Shown: positions 34,713 to 44,251 of the stretch, piece after piece | How positions within the stretch are numbered: the stretch's first letter is position 1 | Layout: the number at the start of each line of letters is the position of its first letter | DNA from: Candidatus Obscuribacter sp. | Lineage (GTDB): Bacteria; Cyanobacteriota; Vampirovibrionia; Obscuribacterales; Obscuribacteraceae | DNA length: 64,000 nucleotides | Reading direction: 5' to 3' | NCBI GenBank assembly: GCA_016712465.1 | Contig: JADJQZ010000001.1 | Span: 5,146,001-5,210,000 of the forward strand | Program-made: the position numbers and the translations under genes | The notes under the pieces: model-generated | What the model was told of the DNA's origin: nothing | Seen by the model: only the letters and a program-made list of their open reading frames with translations | The model's database searches: none

Positions 34713-34738
34713 AAAAAAGCAGGTCGCCCTGCTCTTTT
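34713..34738. terminator. Bidirectional terminator
   Basis: AAAAAAGCAGG TCG CCCTGCTCTTTT gives a stem with A-run and T-run on either side, between two convergent genes. Confidence 0.75.
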
Positions 34739-34768
34739 GCCTTTAGACTGCGCTTGCCAAAGACAACC

Positions 34769-35893
34769 TTAGAGATTGCCTCTTTGTGCTTGCTCTCTTT
34801 CGATTGATTCAAACAGGGCCATGAAGTTGCCTTTACCGAAACCGGTGGCACCTTTGCGCTGGATGATTTCGAAGAAGAGAGTCGGTCTATCCTGCACCGG
34901 CTTGGTGAAGATCTGCAGCAAGTAGCCTTCCGACTCCCGGTCAACCAGAATACCCAGCTTAGCCAGGGCATTGATGTCTTCATCAATTTTGCCCACCCGT
35001 TCAGTCAAGGTATCGTAATAGGTTTGCGGCACTGACAGAAATTCTATGCCGCGTTTGCGCAACTCACCGACCGTGGCGATGATATCGCGGGTGGTGATAG
35101 CAATATGCTGCACGCCCGGGGCATTGTAATAGTCGATGTATTCTTGAATTTGCGACTTGCGCAGACCGGCTTCATAAGGCTCGTTGATGGGCATCTTAAT
35201 GGTGCCGCTCTTATTAGCCATAACTTTGGAAACCAGAGCCGAATACTTGGTGCTGATATCTTCGGCATCAAAGTACTGGAAGATATGGAAGCCGAAGATC
35301 TGGCTGTAAAAATCAACCCATTTCTGCAAATTGTCGGCTTCGACGTTGCCTACGATATGGTCGATATGCACCAGACCAACGCTGTTGCCGGGCTTGCCAA
35401 GAATGGTCTTGAAGCCGGGAGCAAAGCCCTTGTAATTGCTGCGATCTATAAAGGTATGAATAGTGTCGCCATAGGTTGCTACGGCAGCAGAGATGTAGGT
35501 ACCGTGTTCGTCCTCAACCGTCTTAGGCTCATAGACGCTCTTGGCACCACGGGCGATAGCAGTATCGTAACAAGCTTTCACATCGCGCACGCGCATGCCG
35601 ATGCTCTTCACTCCGTCGCCGTGCTGCTTCACATGCTCGGCCACTTCGTGCTTGGCCTGCATGGCACCGGTCAATACGATTTTGACATGGTCTTGTTCCA
35701 TAACGTAAGAAACGCAATCGCGGCTGCCGGTCTCCAGCCCGCGATACCCGACCAGATCAAAGCCAAAGCCGCGATTGTAGTAGTAACATGCTTGCAGAGC
35801 GTTGCCCACATAGAACTCTACATAGTCGAAACCATCAATATTGATCTCTTCCACGGGATTAGCTTCTTTGAGTTTGGTAGCTTCTTTTACCAT
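34769..35893 (-). CDS. hpd: 4-hydroxyphenylpyruvate dioxygenase
   Basis: A non-haem Fe(II) dioxygenase, 374 residues, making homogentisate from 4-hydroxyphenylpyruvate in tyrosine catabolism or towards plastoquinone/tocopherol. The iron ligands lie in VHIDHIVGNV, GVQHIAIT and TLFFEIIQRKG. The C-terminal GFGKGNFMALFESIEREQ is a family hallmark. The start follows an AGGAG ribosome binding site. No homogentisate dioxygenase is in the window. Confidence 0.95.
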   Translation of the reverse strand: MVKEATKLKEANPVEEINIDGFDYVEFYVGNALQACYYYNRGFGFDLVGYRGLETGSRDCVSYVMEQDHVKIVLTGAMQAKHEVAEHVKQHGDGVKSIGMRVRDVKACYDTAIARGAKSVYEPKTVEDEHGTYISAAVATYGDTIHTFIDRSNYKGFAPGFKTILGKPGNSVGLVHIDHIVGNVEADNLQKWVDFYSQIFGFHIFQYFDAEDISTKYSALVSKVMANKSGTIKMPINEPYEAGLRKSQIQEYIDYYNAPGVQHIAITTRDIIATVGELRKRGIEFLSVPQTYYDTLTERVGKIDEDINALAKLGILVDRESEGYLLQIFTKPVQDRPTLFFEIIQRKGATGFGKGNFMALFESIEREQAQRGNL

Positions 35894-36152
35894 CGGAATC
35901 TCCTCGCATTGACTCCTTTCCAGAAGAGAATTTCTCCTGAATATAGGATAGCGATATTGTACTTCAGCATTGCTTAAGAATTAGCCTGGCAAGCAGATCT
36001 TAGTCAAAACTAAGGAGCTGAGCCAGGCTTTAAGTACAGGCAGAAGCCGCCCTCGACGCCCTTCAACAGCAAGCGTCCAAAAACTAACGCAGTAGAAAGC
36101 GCCTTACCGCCTGAATACCGGGCACAAAAAGGTAACCGGTTTTTTTCCTCAC

Positions 36153-36875
36153 TCAGTGCTTGCCGGCTAGCTCCGCTTTCAAAGCCAAGGCATCTTTATG
36201 ATCGGGACGAGCTTTGAGACAGTCGTCCAGAAGCTTCAAACCTTCCTGCGAATGCGGGTCTTTACGCAACAGGCAGTAGGCAAGACCAAAATCAAAGGGC
36301 TCACGCAAGGACACATCATAGTTGGTCGCCCCCTTGATCAAACGGCGATAATGGGGAATCGCTTCGTCGTGGCGACCGGTTTCACGCAACGCTTCCGCCA
36401 GCTTATAAGAAGCCATGGTGCTGAATTGATTTCCTCTCGCCGCCCGGCGAAAGTGTTCCAGGGCCTCTTCCTTCTTACCAAAATGATCTTTCACCTGACC
36501 GAGCATCATTTGAATGGTCAGCACTTGCGGAAAGCGCTTTTCAAGCGCTTCTAATTGTGCAACGGCACCCTTCTCGTCTCCAGCCAGAGCCTTGCGCCAG
36601 GCCGCCACCGACTGAGTAGCCACCTGTTCTTCAGCCGCCATGTCAAACTTGAAGCTGCCACTGGCGTCCACCTGGCTGGTAGACACTTCCTTGCCTCCGG
36701 CCACTTGCAGCCCCTCGCCCTTTTCCACCCGAGACAGATTCATACCGCCGGTATCAACCCGTCCCGAACAGGCGCTCAAACTGCCCGCCAGCAGAAGCGC
36801 CACAGACCCCGCAAGAACAAAACGAACAGACTTGATTGAACTTGCCAGAGCGGCACTAGGGCAATAATGTGGCAT
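36153..36875 (-). CDS. TPR lipoprotein
   Basis: 240 residues with a lipoprotein signal; the lipobox is LSAC (Cys near residue 36). Three or four TPR-like repeats follow, including LGQVKDHFGKKEEALEHFRR and EALRETGRHDEAIPHYRR. Probably membrane-anchored in the envelope. Its start overlaps the 3' end of the upstream TPR gene by 20 nt, so the two form one operon and may act together. Confidence 0.82.
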   Translation of the reverse strand: MPHYCPSAALASSIKSVRFVLAGSVALLLAGSLSACSGRVDTGGMNLSRVEKGEGLQVAGGKEVSTSQVDASGSFKFDMAAEEQVATQSVAAWRKALAGDEKGAVAQLEALEKRFPQVLTIQMMLGQVKDHFGKKEEALEHFRRAARGNQFSTMASYKLAEALRETGRHDEAIPHYRRLIKGATNYDVSLREPFDFGLAYCLLRKDPHSQEGLKLLDDCLKARPDHKDALALKAELAGKH

Positions 36876-37614
36876 GACCGAATCCTTGCATAACTCTTGG
36901 TTCCTTCACCTTGGAAATGGACAGGTCACGACCGAGGGTCGCTTCCGGCAAGGGCGGCGGCGCATTTTCCATCTGCTCGTCACCGACATAGGTCTTGTCG
37001 AGGGAGTGAGAATCCTTGGCTTTAGCCTGCATCAAGCGGATGCGATTGTTGACTTTCTGGGCATACTTCTCGGGCACTTCATTGAGATAAACAAGATCGA
37101 TCAAGACCTTGGAAGCATTGAAGTAATCCCCTTTCTTCTCATAGATTTCAGAGAGCGCCACACGCAGAAGCAAGTCTTTCGGTCTTTCGTCTTTGAGGAA
37201 ATTGAGGCGCCCGAGGGCTTCATCGAGTATGTGTTTGTCGCTGGAGATGACCGAAATCTGGTGATAGGCGTGATAGAAAGTCGGCTCGGTTTCCGTCACT
37301 TGCAGATATTCCCGGGCTGCTTCTTTGTTTTGTCCGGCTTTGCGCAGAGCTTCCGCCAGGCTGTAGCGCAACTTTGCGTCACCGGGCTCGGCTTCTACCT
37401 TCATCTTCAAGGCACCGATGTCTTCAACATGCTCACTGATACCCTGATGATGACTGACCGGCTTATGGCCGCTGCCGGCGCCCTGGGCAAAAGCGACACT
37501 ATGGGTGGAAGCCAGACAGGCTAGAAGCAGTGCCGCTGCATAAGTGGCTCTGGCGGGACACAGGCGATACTCTCGTTTTTGCTCTTTCATCTTGGAACGA
37601 CTCATCTGTTTCAC
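36856..37614 (-). CDS. Secreted TPR protein
   Basis: 252 residues. A long N-region (MKQMSRSKMKEQKREYRLCP) precedes a hydrophobic signal segment ending near VAFA; an internal ATG is a possible start. About four TPR repeats follow (RYSLAEALRKAGQNKEAARE and later). The C-terminal 50 residues are polar (PPPLPEATLGRDLSISKVK). It overlaps the lipoprotein gene by 20 nt. Confidence 0.8.
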   Translation of the reverse strand: MKQMSRSKMKEQKREYRLCPARATYAAALLLACLASTHSVAFAQGAGSGHKPVSHHQGISEHVEDIGALKMKVEAEPGDAKLRYSLAEALRKAGQNKEAAREYLQVTETEPTFYHAYHQISVISSDKHILDEALGRLNFLKDERPKDLLLRVALSEIYEKKGDYFNASKVLIDLVYLNEVPEKYAQKVNNRIRLMQAKAKDSHSLDKTYVGDEQMENAPPPLPEATLGRDLSISKVKEPRVMQGFGHATLLP

Positions 37615-37833
37615 AACTTCTTCTTCCGGCCCGGAATTTGCCGATTAAAACCAGGCTAATGCAGAACCCTGCCCATTGTAGCCCGTCTGAAGCGACAAAG
37701 CCTGACAACAATTTCTAATCACACAGGACAATGACGCCAAATGGAAACCAAAGTGCCCGCGCCTGAAACCACTCAGCGTCGGCAACCCCCCAGGTATGCG
37801 CGCTCAGCCGGGCCTTCCGCCTCCCCCGGCAGG

Positions 37834-38052
37834 CTAATTACGCCTTATTACAACTCTGTAATAGCTTTCCTGGCGAGCCGAGCTTTCAACGGCATGACCT
37901 TCCGCTTGCACCGATGCACAAACGCTTTCCACCGGCTCCCCTTCATCCAGTAGAACACTCAGTTGCTGGCCGGCGGTCATCTTATCCAGCTTGAGGCGAG
38001 TTTTGACGAAATTCATCGGGCATTTGACACCGCGCAGATCAAGCTCTTCCAT
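37834..38052 (-). CDS. tusA: TusA-family sulfur carrier protein
   Basis: 72 residues from ATG 38052 (MEELDLRGVKCPMNFVKT). LDLRGVKCP carries the active cysteine in the CPxP-like loop (here CPMN). TusA proteins relay persulfide sulfur, for tRNA thiolation, molybdenum cofactor or redox-active partners. A GTG at 38079 would overlap the upstream stop as GTGA and add nine residues. It follows a Cys-rich protein in the same operon. Confidence 0.85.
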   Translation of the reverse strand: MEELDLRGVKCPMNFVKTRLKLDKMTAGQQLSVLLDEGEPVESVCASVQAEGHAVESSARQESYYRVVIRRN

Positions 38053-38075
38053 TTTCTCCCTCTGTTTAGCCGTGG

Positions 38076-38396
38076 TCACGGCAACTCTTTCTCAAAACAC
38101 ACGTTCGGCAGGCAGGTATCGGGGCTCGGACAGTCCTTAAGACCGGTATAACGACGCCATTCCTTCAAGAAACAATCCCGTCCCCGCACATAGGCGGCAA
38201 GCCTGGTGAGAAGTTCCTCGGCACCGGTATCGTTGTCGGCCGCCAGACAGGACAGGCATAGTAAGTGTTTCTCCTCGCCCAGAGCCAGATTCAAGACCTG
38301 CTGCCGCAAACACAACTGCTTCTGACAGAGCGCACAACGCTCCGCCATTCCATCCATCAATTGAACTGCACAACCGGTCAAAGGCCACATCCCCAA
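38076..38396 (-). CDS. Cys-rich small protein upstream of tusA
   Basis: Up to 106 residues; starts at ATG 38356 or 38347 (MAERCALCQKQLCL) are also possible. CALC and CLSC pairs about 26 residues apart suggest a zinc site, with four further cysteines in a DCPSPDTCLPNVC tail. No membrane segment. Linkage with tusA suggests a role in sulfur handling, but this is inference. Confidence 0.65.
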   Translation of the reverse strand: MGMWPLTGCAVQLMDGMAERCALCQKQLCLRQQVLNLALGEEKHLLCLSCLAADNDTGAEELLTRLAAYVRGRDCFLKEWRRYTGLKDCPSPDTCLPNVCFEKELP

Positions 38397-38613
38397 GTGC
38401 TTCTATGCAAACCAAGTTTAACCCCTCCCGCCCCGAGGAAAGACAGCGGCTGCCAGCCCGGAACGGGAAGAGAGGGAAGATAAGACACGCTTAAGCTGGT
38501 CAACTTTAGTGGGAAGGCTACGCAGCTCCCGGGATCTTCCACCCTTACCAAAATGAATATATAGAGTTAATCTTGCAGCAAGCGTTGCCAAGAGGACACA
38601 AGAGGACATAAGG

Positions 38614-41478
38614 TTGGCCTTCACCCCCGAAGTAGCAATCCGGACATCACAAACTCCCACTTCTGACGCGCTCGATAGAGCGCTTTTAGACCCATCTAAA
38701 GTCGGCTTCAAGGCAGGAAAGACTTCAGATCAAGGTCGAGAGCCGCAGAAGACCGAGAATGAGAGCGCCTCCGTGCGCCTCATTCAAGAGTTGCAAGAGC
38801 CGGGCAAAGCGCAAAAGAGCAGCGTCGCCACTAATGTGGAAGGCAAGACTGCGGCAGCATCCGAGCCCGGGCCGTCCACTGAAACCAAAGACCAGTTGCG
38901 CCTCTCAGGACTGGGCTCCCTCACCGCCGAACAGAAATTCAGCGGCATGAAATTGGTAGAACCTGGTTTTTCAACCACCGGTGCCGACAAATCTAAGTCC
39001 GGCGGTTTCGCTCATACGGCCATCGAAGTGGGGTCCAGCCTCACGGCCGGTATCGGCGGCACGGTAGCCTTCTCCCTGGCCCGCACAGCGCCCCTGCCGC
39101 CCATGGCCAAAGCCCTGACACTACCGGTGGCCATGCTGGCCGGCGGTGTCCTGAAATACGGCTCCAAAACAGCTCTCGAACATGCCGCCCTGGCCCCGGA
39201 AGAACGCACCGCCTCCAGTGCCGACCTGGCCTGGGGAGCCGTGGATGCCGTTTCCGGCATCGGTGCTTCCACCGTGGAAAAGATGGTAGCCACTCGTTAT
39301 TTCACCAGCCTGGGACGGGCAGAGTTAGGGGCCACGGTAGCGGCGCCGGTAGCCCAACATGCCGGCTACATGCTGGCCAAAGAATCTCTTTCAAACGGTA
39401 TCAAATCGAACATGGTGCGCGGCATCACCGGTGGTGCCACGGGCGCCGCCATCTGGAGTCTGCCCCACCGGACCAGCGAAAACTGGCAGGAGATCAAGCA
39501 AGATCCTTATCAGGGGCTGTCCAAGACCGCCACTCAACTGGTGGGCGACGCCGGGCTGGGAGCCTTCATGGGCGGTGGCTTAGGCTTTGCCGGCACCACC
39601 ATCGTGCGCTACAAAGATGTGGACGGCAAGCTGAAAGCAGCGGTCATGCCGGAGAAAAATCTGTTGCGCCTGGACAACTATCACATCAACGACTTCCACT
39701 CCAACACTGAAATCATGCCGCGACTGACGACCCTGGTGGGCAAATTGCAGCAGGATTCGGCAAGACGAGGTGTTGATGCCCGTTTCATCGTACCGGGCGA
39801 TGTCGAGTCGGGGCGGGTGAATTTCGCCTTCACCAAAGGCGGCCAGATTGAAAATGAAGTATTGATGCGGGCCGGCGCCAAGGAATTTGTATTGGGTAAC
39901 CACGCCTACGACGCCCCCGGCGGCAAAGGCGACGTGGCTCGTTATCCGGCCGTGATGGAGCCCCTTCTGCAAAAACATCCCGATGTATCACTTCTGGCCG
40001 CCAACCTGGATGTCAGTGCATACCCCCAGTACCAGCGCATCCTCAAACCCTACACCGTGCGTACCGTTGTGCAGGACGGCGTCGAGCACAAAGTGGGCAC
40101 TATCGGCTTGACCACCGAAGAAGGAGCCATCGAAGGTCTCAAATATATCGATGCCCAGCAGGCGGCAGAGAAAGCCATTCGCGAATTGAACGCCCAGGGT
40201 GTAAAAATCATCAACATCCACTCCCACCTCGGTCTGGGAGAAGACATCAAACTGGCTCAATCTCTCATTGCCAAAGATCTGAAGGTAGCCGGCATATTCA
40301 GTGCCCATTCCCACGATACTTTGTTGAGACCGCTCTGGGTCGGCACACGCCAGGCTTCAGCCAATCAGCCAGAGAGCAGTTTCAAAGCCTTGATTCCTTT
40401 CCTGCGCTCCAGAAATTCCGGCTCTTTCGAAATACCCATCGTGCAAGCCGGCGACAGCGGCAAATGGGTGGGAGAATTGCGTCAGGCCATTCGCCCGGAC
40501 GGCACGGCACACCGCTACCAGACCACAGGCCGCCTGCACCAGGTCTCCTCCGACATACCGGAAGATATGGGAGTACGCCGCTTCCTCGACGAGAACCTGG
40601 CCGACATCAATGCACTCAAAGCTGAAAAATACGAAGCTACGGCCGTAAGCCCCTATGAAGTGGCCAACAGCCGCAACCGCGAGACAGCCATCGGCAACTT
40701 GATGGCCGACGCCATTCATTCCGGACTGCAAAAGCGACTGGGCGACTCCGCACCACAAGCGGTGATGGTACACTCGGGCGGCATTCGAGCCGACATACCG
40801 GCGGGACAACCGCTGACGCGACTGGATATCGCCAATATCGTCATGAATGCCGGTAAACGAGAAGGCGAACAAAAAGAACTGGTGATGGTGACACTCAAGG
40901 GCAGCCAACTGAAAGACGCCATAGAGTACGGACTGAGAGAGCGAGCGACACCGGCAACACCAAGTTGGACGCAGAAGCTAAAGTCTCTCTTCCAAGAATC
41001 ACACTCCGAACTAGTGGATGAGCCAGGAAACTTTGTTCAAACAAGCGGCATTCGCTACGCCTTCGACACCACCAAGCCTGGTCTGACACCCCAGAGTTCC
41101 GGTCAAAGAATAGTAGATCTGCAAATACGCAACGCCAAGGGCCAATTCGAACCGTACAACCCGGACAGCAACTACACCATCGCTACCAGATTCCACCCCC
41201 TAGAAAAATGGTTTAAGCACAACATCTTCGGCCAGGGCAAGACCCTTGAGCAAGTGCATAAGGAAGTAAATGCACAAGCCATTCAAGTCTCCCAGGTAGA
41301 TTTGATTGGCGAATACATCGCCGGCAAGACCATTGATCCTGTAAAATTCAGTGCCGTGGAAGGTCGTATCATAGACCGCTCTCCCGGCGCCGCCGGTGAG
41401 ATAATGCAGCCTGGTAAGTCACTCTTCACCCAACCGATCGTAGCCGGTACGGATAATTCCAACAAGAAAGAAAGATAG
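38614..41478 (+). CDS. 5'-nucleotidase/UshA-like metallophosphoesterase with a novel N-terminal domain
   Basis: 954 residues from TTG 38614, with AAGAGG 8 nt upstream. The first 340 residues are unlike known nucleotidases: a polar Ser/Thr/Lys segment, then hydrophobic Ala/Gly stretches (SSLTAGIGGTVAFSLARTAP, ALTLPVAMLAGG). No usual signal peptide is present. The metallophosphatase domain follows: YHINDFHSN (about 357), VPGDVESG, LGNHAYD (about 427), IHSHLG and SAHSHD. The C-terminal 5'-nucleotidase domain has NLMADAIHSGL and MVHSGGIRADIPAG (about 718). Likely hydrolyses nucleotides or related phosphoesters. Confidence 0.85.
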   Translation: MAFTPEVAIRTSQTPTSDALDRALLDPSKVGFKAGKTSDQGREPQKTENESASVRLIQELQEPGKAQKSSVATNVEGKTAAASEPGPSTETKDQLRLSGLGSLTAEQKFSGMKLVEPGFSTTGADKSKSGGFAHTAIEVGSSLTAGIGGTVAFSLARTAPLPPMAKALTLPVAMLAGGVLKYGSKTALEHAALAPEERTASSADLAWGAVDAVSGIGASTVEKMVATRYFTSLGRAELGATVAAPVAQHAGYMLAKESLSNGIKSNMVRGITGGATGAAIWSLPHRTSENWQEIKQDPYQGLSKTATQLVGDAGLGAFMGGGLGFAGTTIVRYKDVDGKLKAAVMPEKNLLRLDNYHINDFHSNTEIMPRLTTLVGKLQQDSARRGVDARFIVPGDVESGRVNFAFTKGGQIENEVLMRAGAKEFVLGNHAYDAPGGKGDVARYPAVMEPLLQKHPDVSLLAANLDVSAYPQYQRILKPYTVRTVVQDGVEHKVGTIGLTTEEGAIEGLKYIDAQQAAEKAIRELNAQGVKIINIHSHLGLGEDIKLAQSLIAKDLKVAGIFSAHSHDTLLRPLWVGTRQASANQPESSFKALIPFLRSRNSGSFEIPIVQAGDSGKWVGELRQAIRPDGTAHRYQTTGRLHQVSSDIPEDMGVRRFLDENLADINALKAEKYEATAVSPYEVANSRNRETAIGNLMADAIHSGLQKRLGDSAPQAVMVHSGGIRADIPAGQPLTRLDIANIVMNAGKREGEQKELVMVTLKGSQLKDAIEYGLRERATPATPSWTQKLKSLFQESHSELVDEPGNFVQTSGIRYAFDTTKPGLTPQSSGQRIVDLQIRNAKGQFEPYNPDSNYTIATRFHPLEKWFKHNIFGQGKTLEQVHKEVNAQAIQVSQVDLIGEYIAGKTIDPVKFSAVEGRIIDRSPGAAGEIMQPGKSLFTQPIVAGTDNSNKKER

Positions 41479-41481
41479 ATA

Positions 41482-42006
41482 ATGCCCTCCAGGTCTGACG
41501 ACTTGCATCTGGCCCGGTTAGTGGCCTGTCCGGTTGTAGTACTTACGGCCGCCCCGCCTGACGGTGAGGGCTACCTGGCCATGGTCAGTTCCCTAAGCTA
41601 CGCCGACCTGTCACCGGTCTTGTTCGCCACCAATCTTTCAAAGAGCAGTCGCACCGGCGCCGCCATCCTGGCAAGCGGCAACCTGACCGTCTCGATTATG
41701 GCCGACCACCATCAAGAGGCCCTCAGGCGCCTCAGCAACAATTCTCAGCCTTGCCCCCTTTCGGCCGCCGGCTTTACCCTCAGAAAAACAGCCTTTGCAC
41801 CCGGTATAGATGACGCAATATCAGTCTTTACAGCCTCTGTAAAAGTAAGCCTGCCCCTGCCCTCAAGCACTTTGATTGTCCTGGCGCCCTTGGAAAGAGC
41901 CCTGGAGGGCAACTTCGAGCAGCAAAGTCCTTTGATCCGCTACAATCGCAGCTATAGAATTTTGGCGGGCGAATTTGCAGAGGCTGAGGATGCTTACCCG
42001 GTCTGA
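41482..42006 (+). CDS. Flavin reductase-like (FMN-binding) protein
   Basis: 174 residues, starting 3 nt after the nucleotidase-like gene. LVACPVVVLTAAPPDGEGYLAMVSSLSYAD followed by SPVLFATNLSKSSRTGAAIL has the order of the FMN-binding split barrel of flavin reductases. The conserved N-terminal G(x)TVVT region is altered, so activity is uncertain. The next gene starts inside its 3' end. Confidence 0.65.
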   Translation: MPSRSDDLHLARLVACPVVVLTAAPPDGEGYLAMVSSLSYADLSPVLFATNLSKSSRTGAAILASGNLTVSIMADHHQEALRRLSNNSQPCPLSAAGFTLRKTAFAPGIDDAISVFTASVKVSLPLPSSTLIVLAPLERALEGNFEQQSPLIRYNRSYRILAGEFAEAEDAYPV

Positions 42007-42877
42007 AAATACAAGAAACCGGCAGACGGCTAAATTCAGTTCCCGGTCCGGAAACGGCGGTCCTTGCAGCCTGCTTCCGGCGCTTTTCCTCAGTGTCGTC
42101 ACGGCGGCACCAGGTTCGGCCCAGAATCAAATCATGAATCAGCCGCCGCCCAATCTCTATGCTCCGGCACCACCGCCAACATCGCCCCAAACAACACAGC
42201 AAGCCCAGCCGGGGCTGCCTGCTCTGAAAGGAAACCAGGGCGCAAGGGATAATCTGGACATTCTTTATCTGGGTCGCGGTCACTATGCCGGCGGCAGGCT
42301 ACCGGAAGCCCTGGCCGCCTTTCAGGAATTTGCCCGGCTCAAGCCCAACAACCTGGCCGCTCACTTCTGGTTAGGCACCGTATATGATGAATTGGGCCGC
42401 TCTCGCGAAGCCCTCGATGAATACTCCCAGGCGCTCCGTCTGGCCGGTTCTGTAGGCATGGACTCCCCGGAACTGCGCATCAATCTGGGCAACCGCCTGG
42501 CCCGGGAAGGTTATTTGAAAGAATCACTCTTCGACTACCAGCGCAGTCTGGTTATCGACAAGCGCTATGCCCTGGCTTATCTGGGTGTGGCTAAATGTCT
42601 TCTGGCTCAAGGCGACAATCAAGGCGCGCTCAAAGCCCTCGATCAATACCAACAGGCCGGCGGCAACGACGTCAACGCCATACTTCTGCGAGGGTTGACC
42701 CTGGCCAGCCTGGGCCGAGGACTGGAAGCACAATATCACTTACGGCTCTTTCTCAAGCAAGCCATTCCCGGTTTGGAAAACACGCCGGGCAGAGCTAGCA
42801 CTGCCGGCGGTGTCAACACCAGCAATGAAGCGGTGGAACTGGCGCGCAAGACCTTGAGTACGATTTCCGACTTGTAA
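41990..42877 (+). CDS. TPR protein, probably exported
   Basis: 295 residues from ATG 41990 (MLTRSENTRN), with AGAGG upstream; the frame is open to 41975. A hydrophobic segment (SLLPALFLSVVTAAPGSAQ) looks like a signal peptide behind a long polar N-region. A Pro/Gln linker follows, then five TPR-like repeats (FWLGTVYDELGRSREALDEY). The 17-nt overlap with the flavin reductase-like gene shows coupling. Confidence 0.8.
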   Translation: MLTRSENTRNRQTAKFSSRSGNGGPCSLLPALFLSVVTAAPGSAQNQIMNQPPPNLYAPAPPPTSPQTTQQAQPGLPALKGNQGARDNLDILYLGRGHYAGGRLPEALAAFQEFARLKPNNLAAHFWLGTVYDELGRSREALDEYSQALRLAGSVGMDSPELRINLGNRLAREGYLKESLFDYQRSLVIDKRYALAYLGVAKCLLAQGDNQGALKALDQYQQAGGNDVNAILLRGLTLASLGRGLEAQYHLRLFLKQAIPGLENTPGRASTAGGVNTSNEAVELARKTLSTISDL

Positions 42878-43024
42878 CGTTTCTTCGGCCAGTGACCTTA
42901 AGTGACGGCAAGGGTCAACCACCCTTCCTTAATTGAGCTTGAAGTAATTTCCCGGGCAATGTGCATAAAATAGCCCCTCACAGCAATTTCAACCAAGGGC
43001 CCGAGCCCCTCAAGAAGAAAAGCC

Positions 43025-44251
43025 TTGAAAAAACCAGAACTGCGTATTGAAGCAGACGAATTAGGCGAAATGGAAGTACCGATGCATTCCCTCTGGGGAG
43101 TGCGCACGGCGCGCTGGCTGAGTCGCTCCCGGGCCGGCGCCATGCAATATCAAGAGACCAGGCTACACCCCCTCATGGTAGAAGCCCTGGCCACAATATA
43201 CAAAGCACAGCTGGCCGTGGCCCGCACCGTCCATAGCGGATTAGACGGCTCAGACGCCGCCGCGATTCAAGCGGCAACAACTCTGAAAGGGCAAGTACTG
43301 GATGAAATCTTAAATGGTCAGCTTAAAGATCAACTGCTGGTAGACCTGCGCCTCTCGCCCCTGGGAGAAGCTGTTTTCGACAACCTCAATGAAGTCGTTG
43401 AGGGGAGAGCCAGAGAGTTACTCGGACTGAAAGCCCATGAAGGCCGGCAAGGAGCGCAAATCAAAAGCAAGCCTTTGGCAACAGCCAGCGGCAAAGCCGC
43501 GTCGCGCTTGCCCCTCACCGGCGCTTCCTATTTCCTGGCGGCAGTAAGACTGGCAGCCAATCTGGCCCTGCGCGATCTGGAGGCCACTTTGCTCGATCTG
43601 GAGCGGTTAGTGCGCAGACAGTCTCTCACCCTGGAGAAGAGCCTGCGCCAGATGGGGCGCCAGAGCCGGGAAGAATTAGCACCAGCAACCGTCTTCAGCC
43701 TTTTCGGTAATGCCGCCGAGCGAAATCTTAAAAGACTGAAAGAAACCCGCAACAAACTCCTGGAGCTGGCCCTGGATGCTCCCCAAAACTATCAGTGCGC
43801 CTTCGCGCTGGAACTGGCGGCTCTCACCGGCATGCCTTTCCGGGAGGCCGAGCAGACAAGCTCGCCGGTAGAAAAGGAGAAAAGCGGCAACACCCTCTCG
43901 CGCCAGGCGGTGATGGATTTGCAGCAAGTGGCGGCCATGCTGAAAGAACTATCTATAGATATCTCTCACATGTGCCAGGTCTTGAGCGGACTGAGCGAAA
44001 GCTTCACCGACAGCACTGTTGAAAGCCCGGACCGGCTTACTTCCCATTCAAGCAGCCTCAGTCTGGCCTGCTTGAGAGTGCAAGCTGAGGAAATGCAAGT
44101 CAGCCTGGCCCTGCAGGCCGACATAAATCGCAGCGCCTGTCCGGCCATAAGCCTGGCGGCCCACGGCATCTTAAGCAGCAGCGACGCCCTCAAAAGCGCC
44201 CTTAAGAGTTTCAATCAAGGCTATCTGAGTCGCCTCAAACTAAGAAACTAG
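43025..44251 (+). CDS. Degenerate aspartase/fumarase-superfamily protein
   Basis: 408 residues from TTG 43025. The N-terminus LRIEADELGEMEVPMHSLWG aligns by eye with the aspartase/fumarase start (RIExDxLGxxxVPxxxxxG). The body is all-helical, as in that fold. However, the family signature loop GSSxMPxKxNP, which supplies the catalytic Ser and C-terminal signature, is absent; the corresponding area reads ATASGKAASRLPLTGA. It is shorter than true members (about 460). It is probably a pseudoenzyme or a diverged scaffold. Confidence 0.65.
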   Translation: MKKPELRIEADELGEMEVPMHSLWGVRTARWLSRSRAGAMQYQETRLHPLMVEALATIYKAQLAVARTVHSGLDGSDAAAIQAATTLKGQVLDEILNGQLKDQLLVDLRLSPLGEAVFDNLNEVVEGRARELLGLKAHEGRQGAQIKSKPLATASGKAASRLPLTGASYFLAAVRLAANLALRDLEATLLDLERLVRRQSLTLEKSLRQMGRQSREELAPATVFSLFGNAAERNLKRLKETRNKLLELALDAPQNYQCAFALELAALTGMPFREAEQTSSPVEKEKSGNTLSRQAVMDLQQVAAMLKELSIDISHMCQVLSGLSESFTDSTVESPDRLTSHSSSLSLACLRVQAEEMQVSLALQADINRSACPAISLAAHGILSSSDALKSALKSFNQGYLSRLKLRN

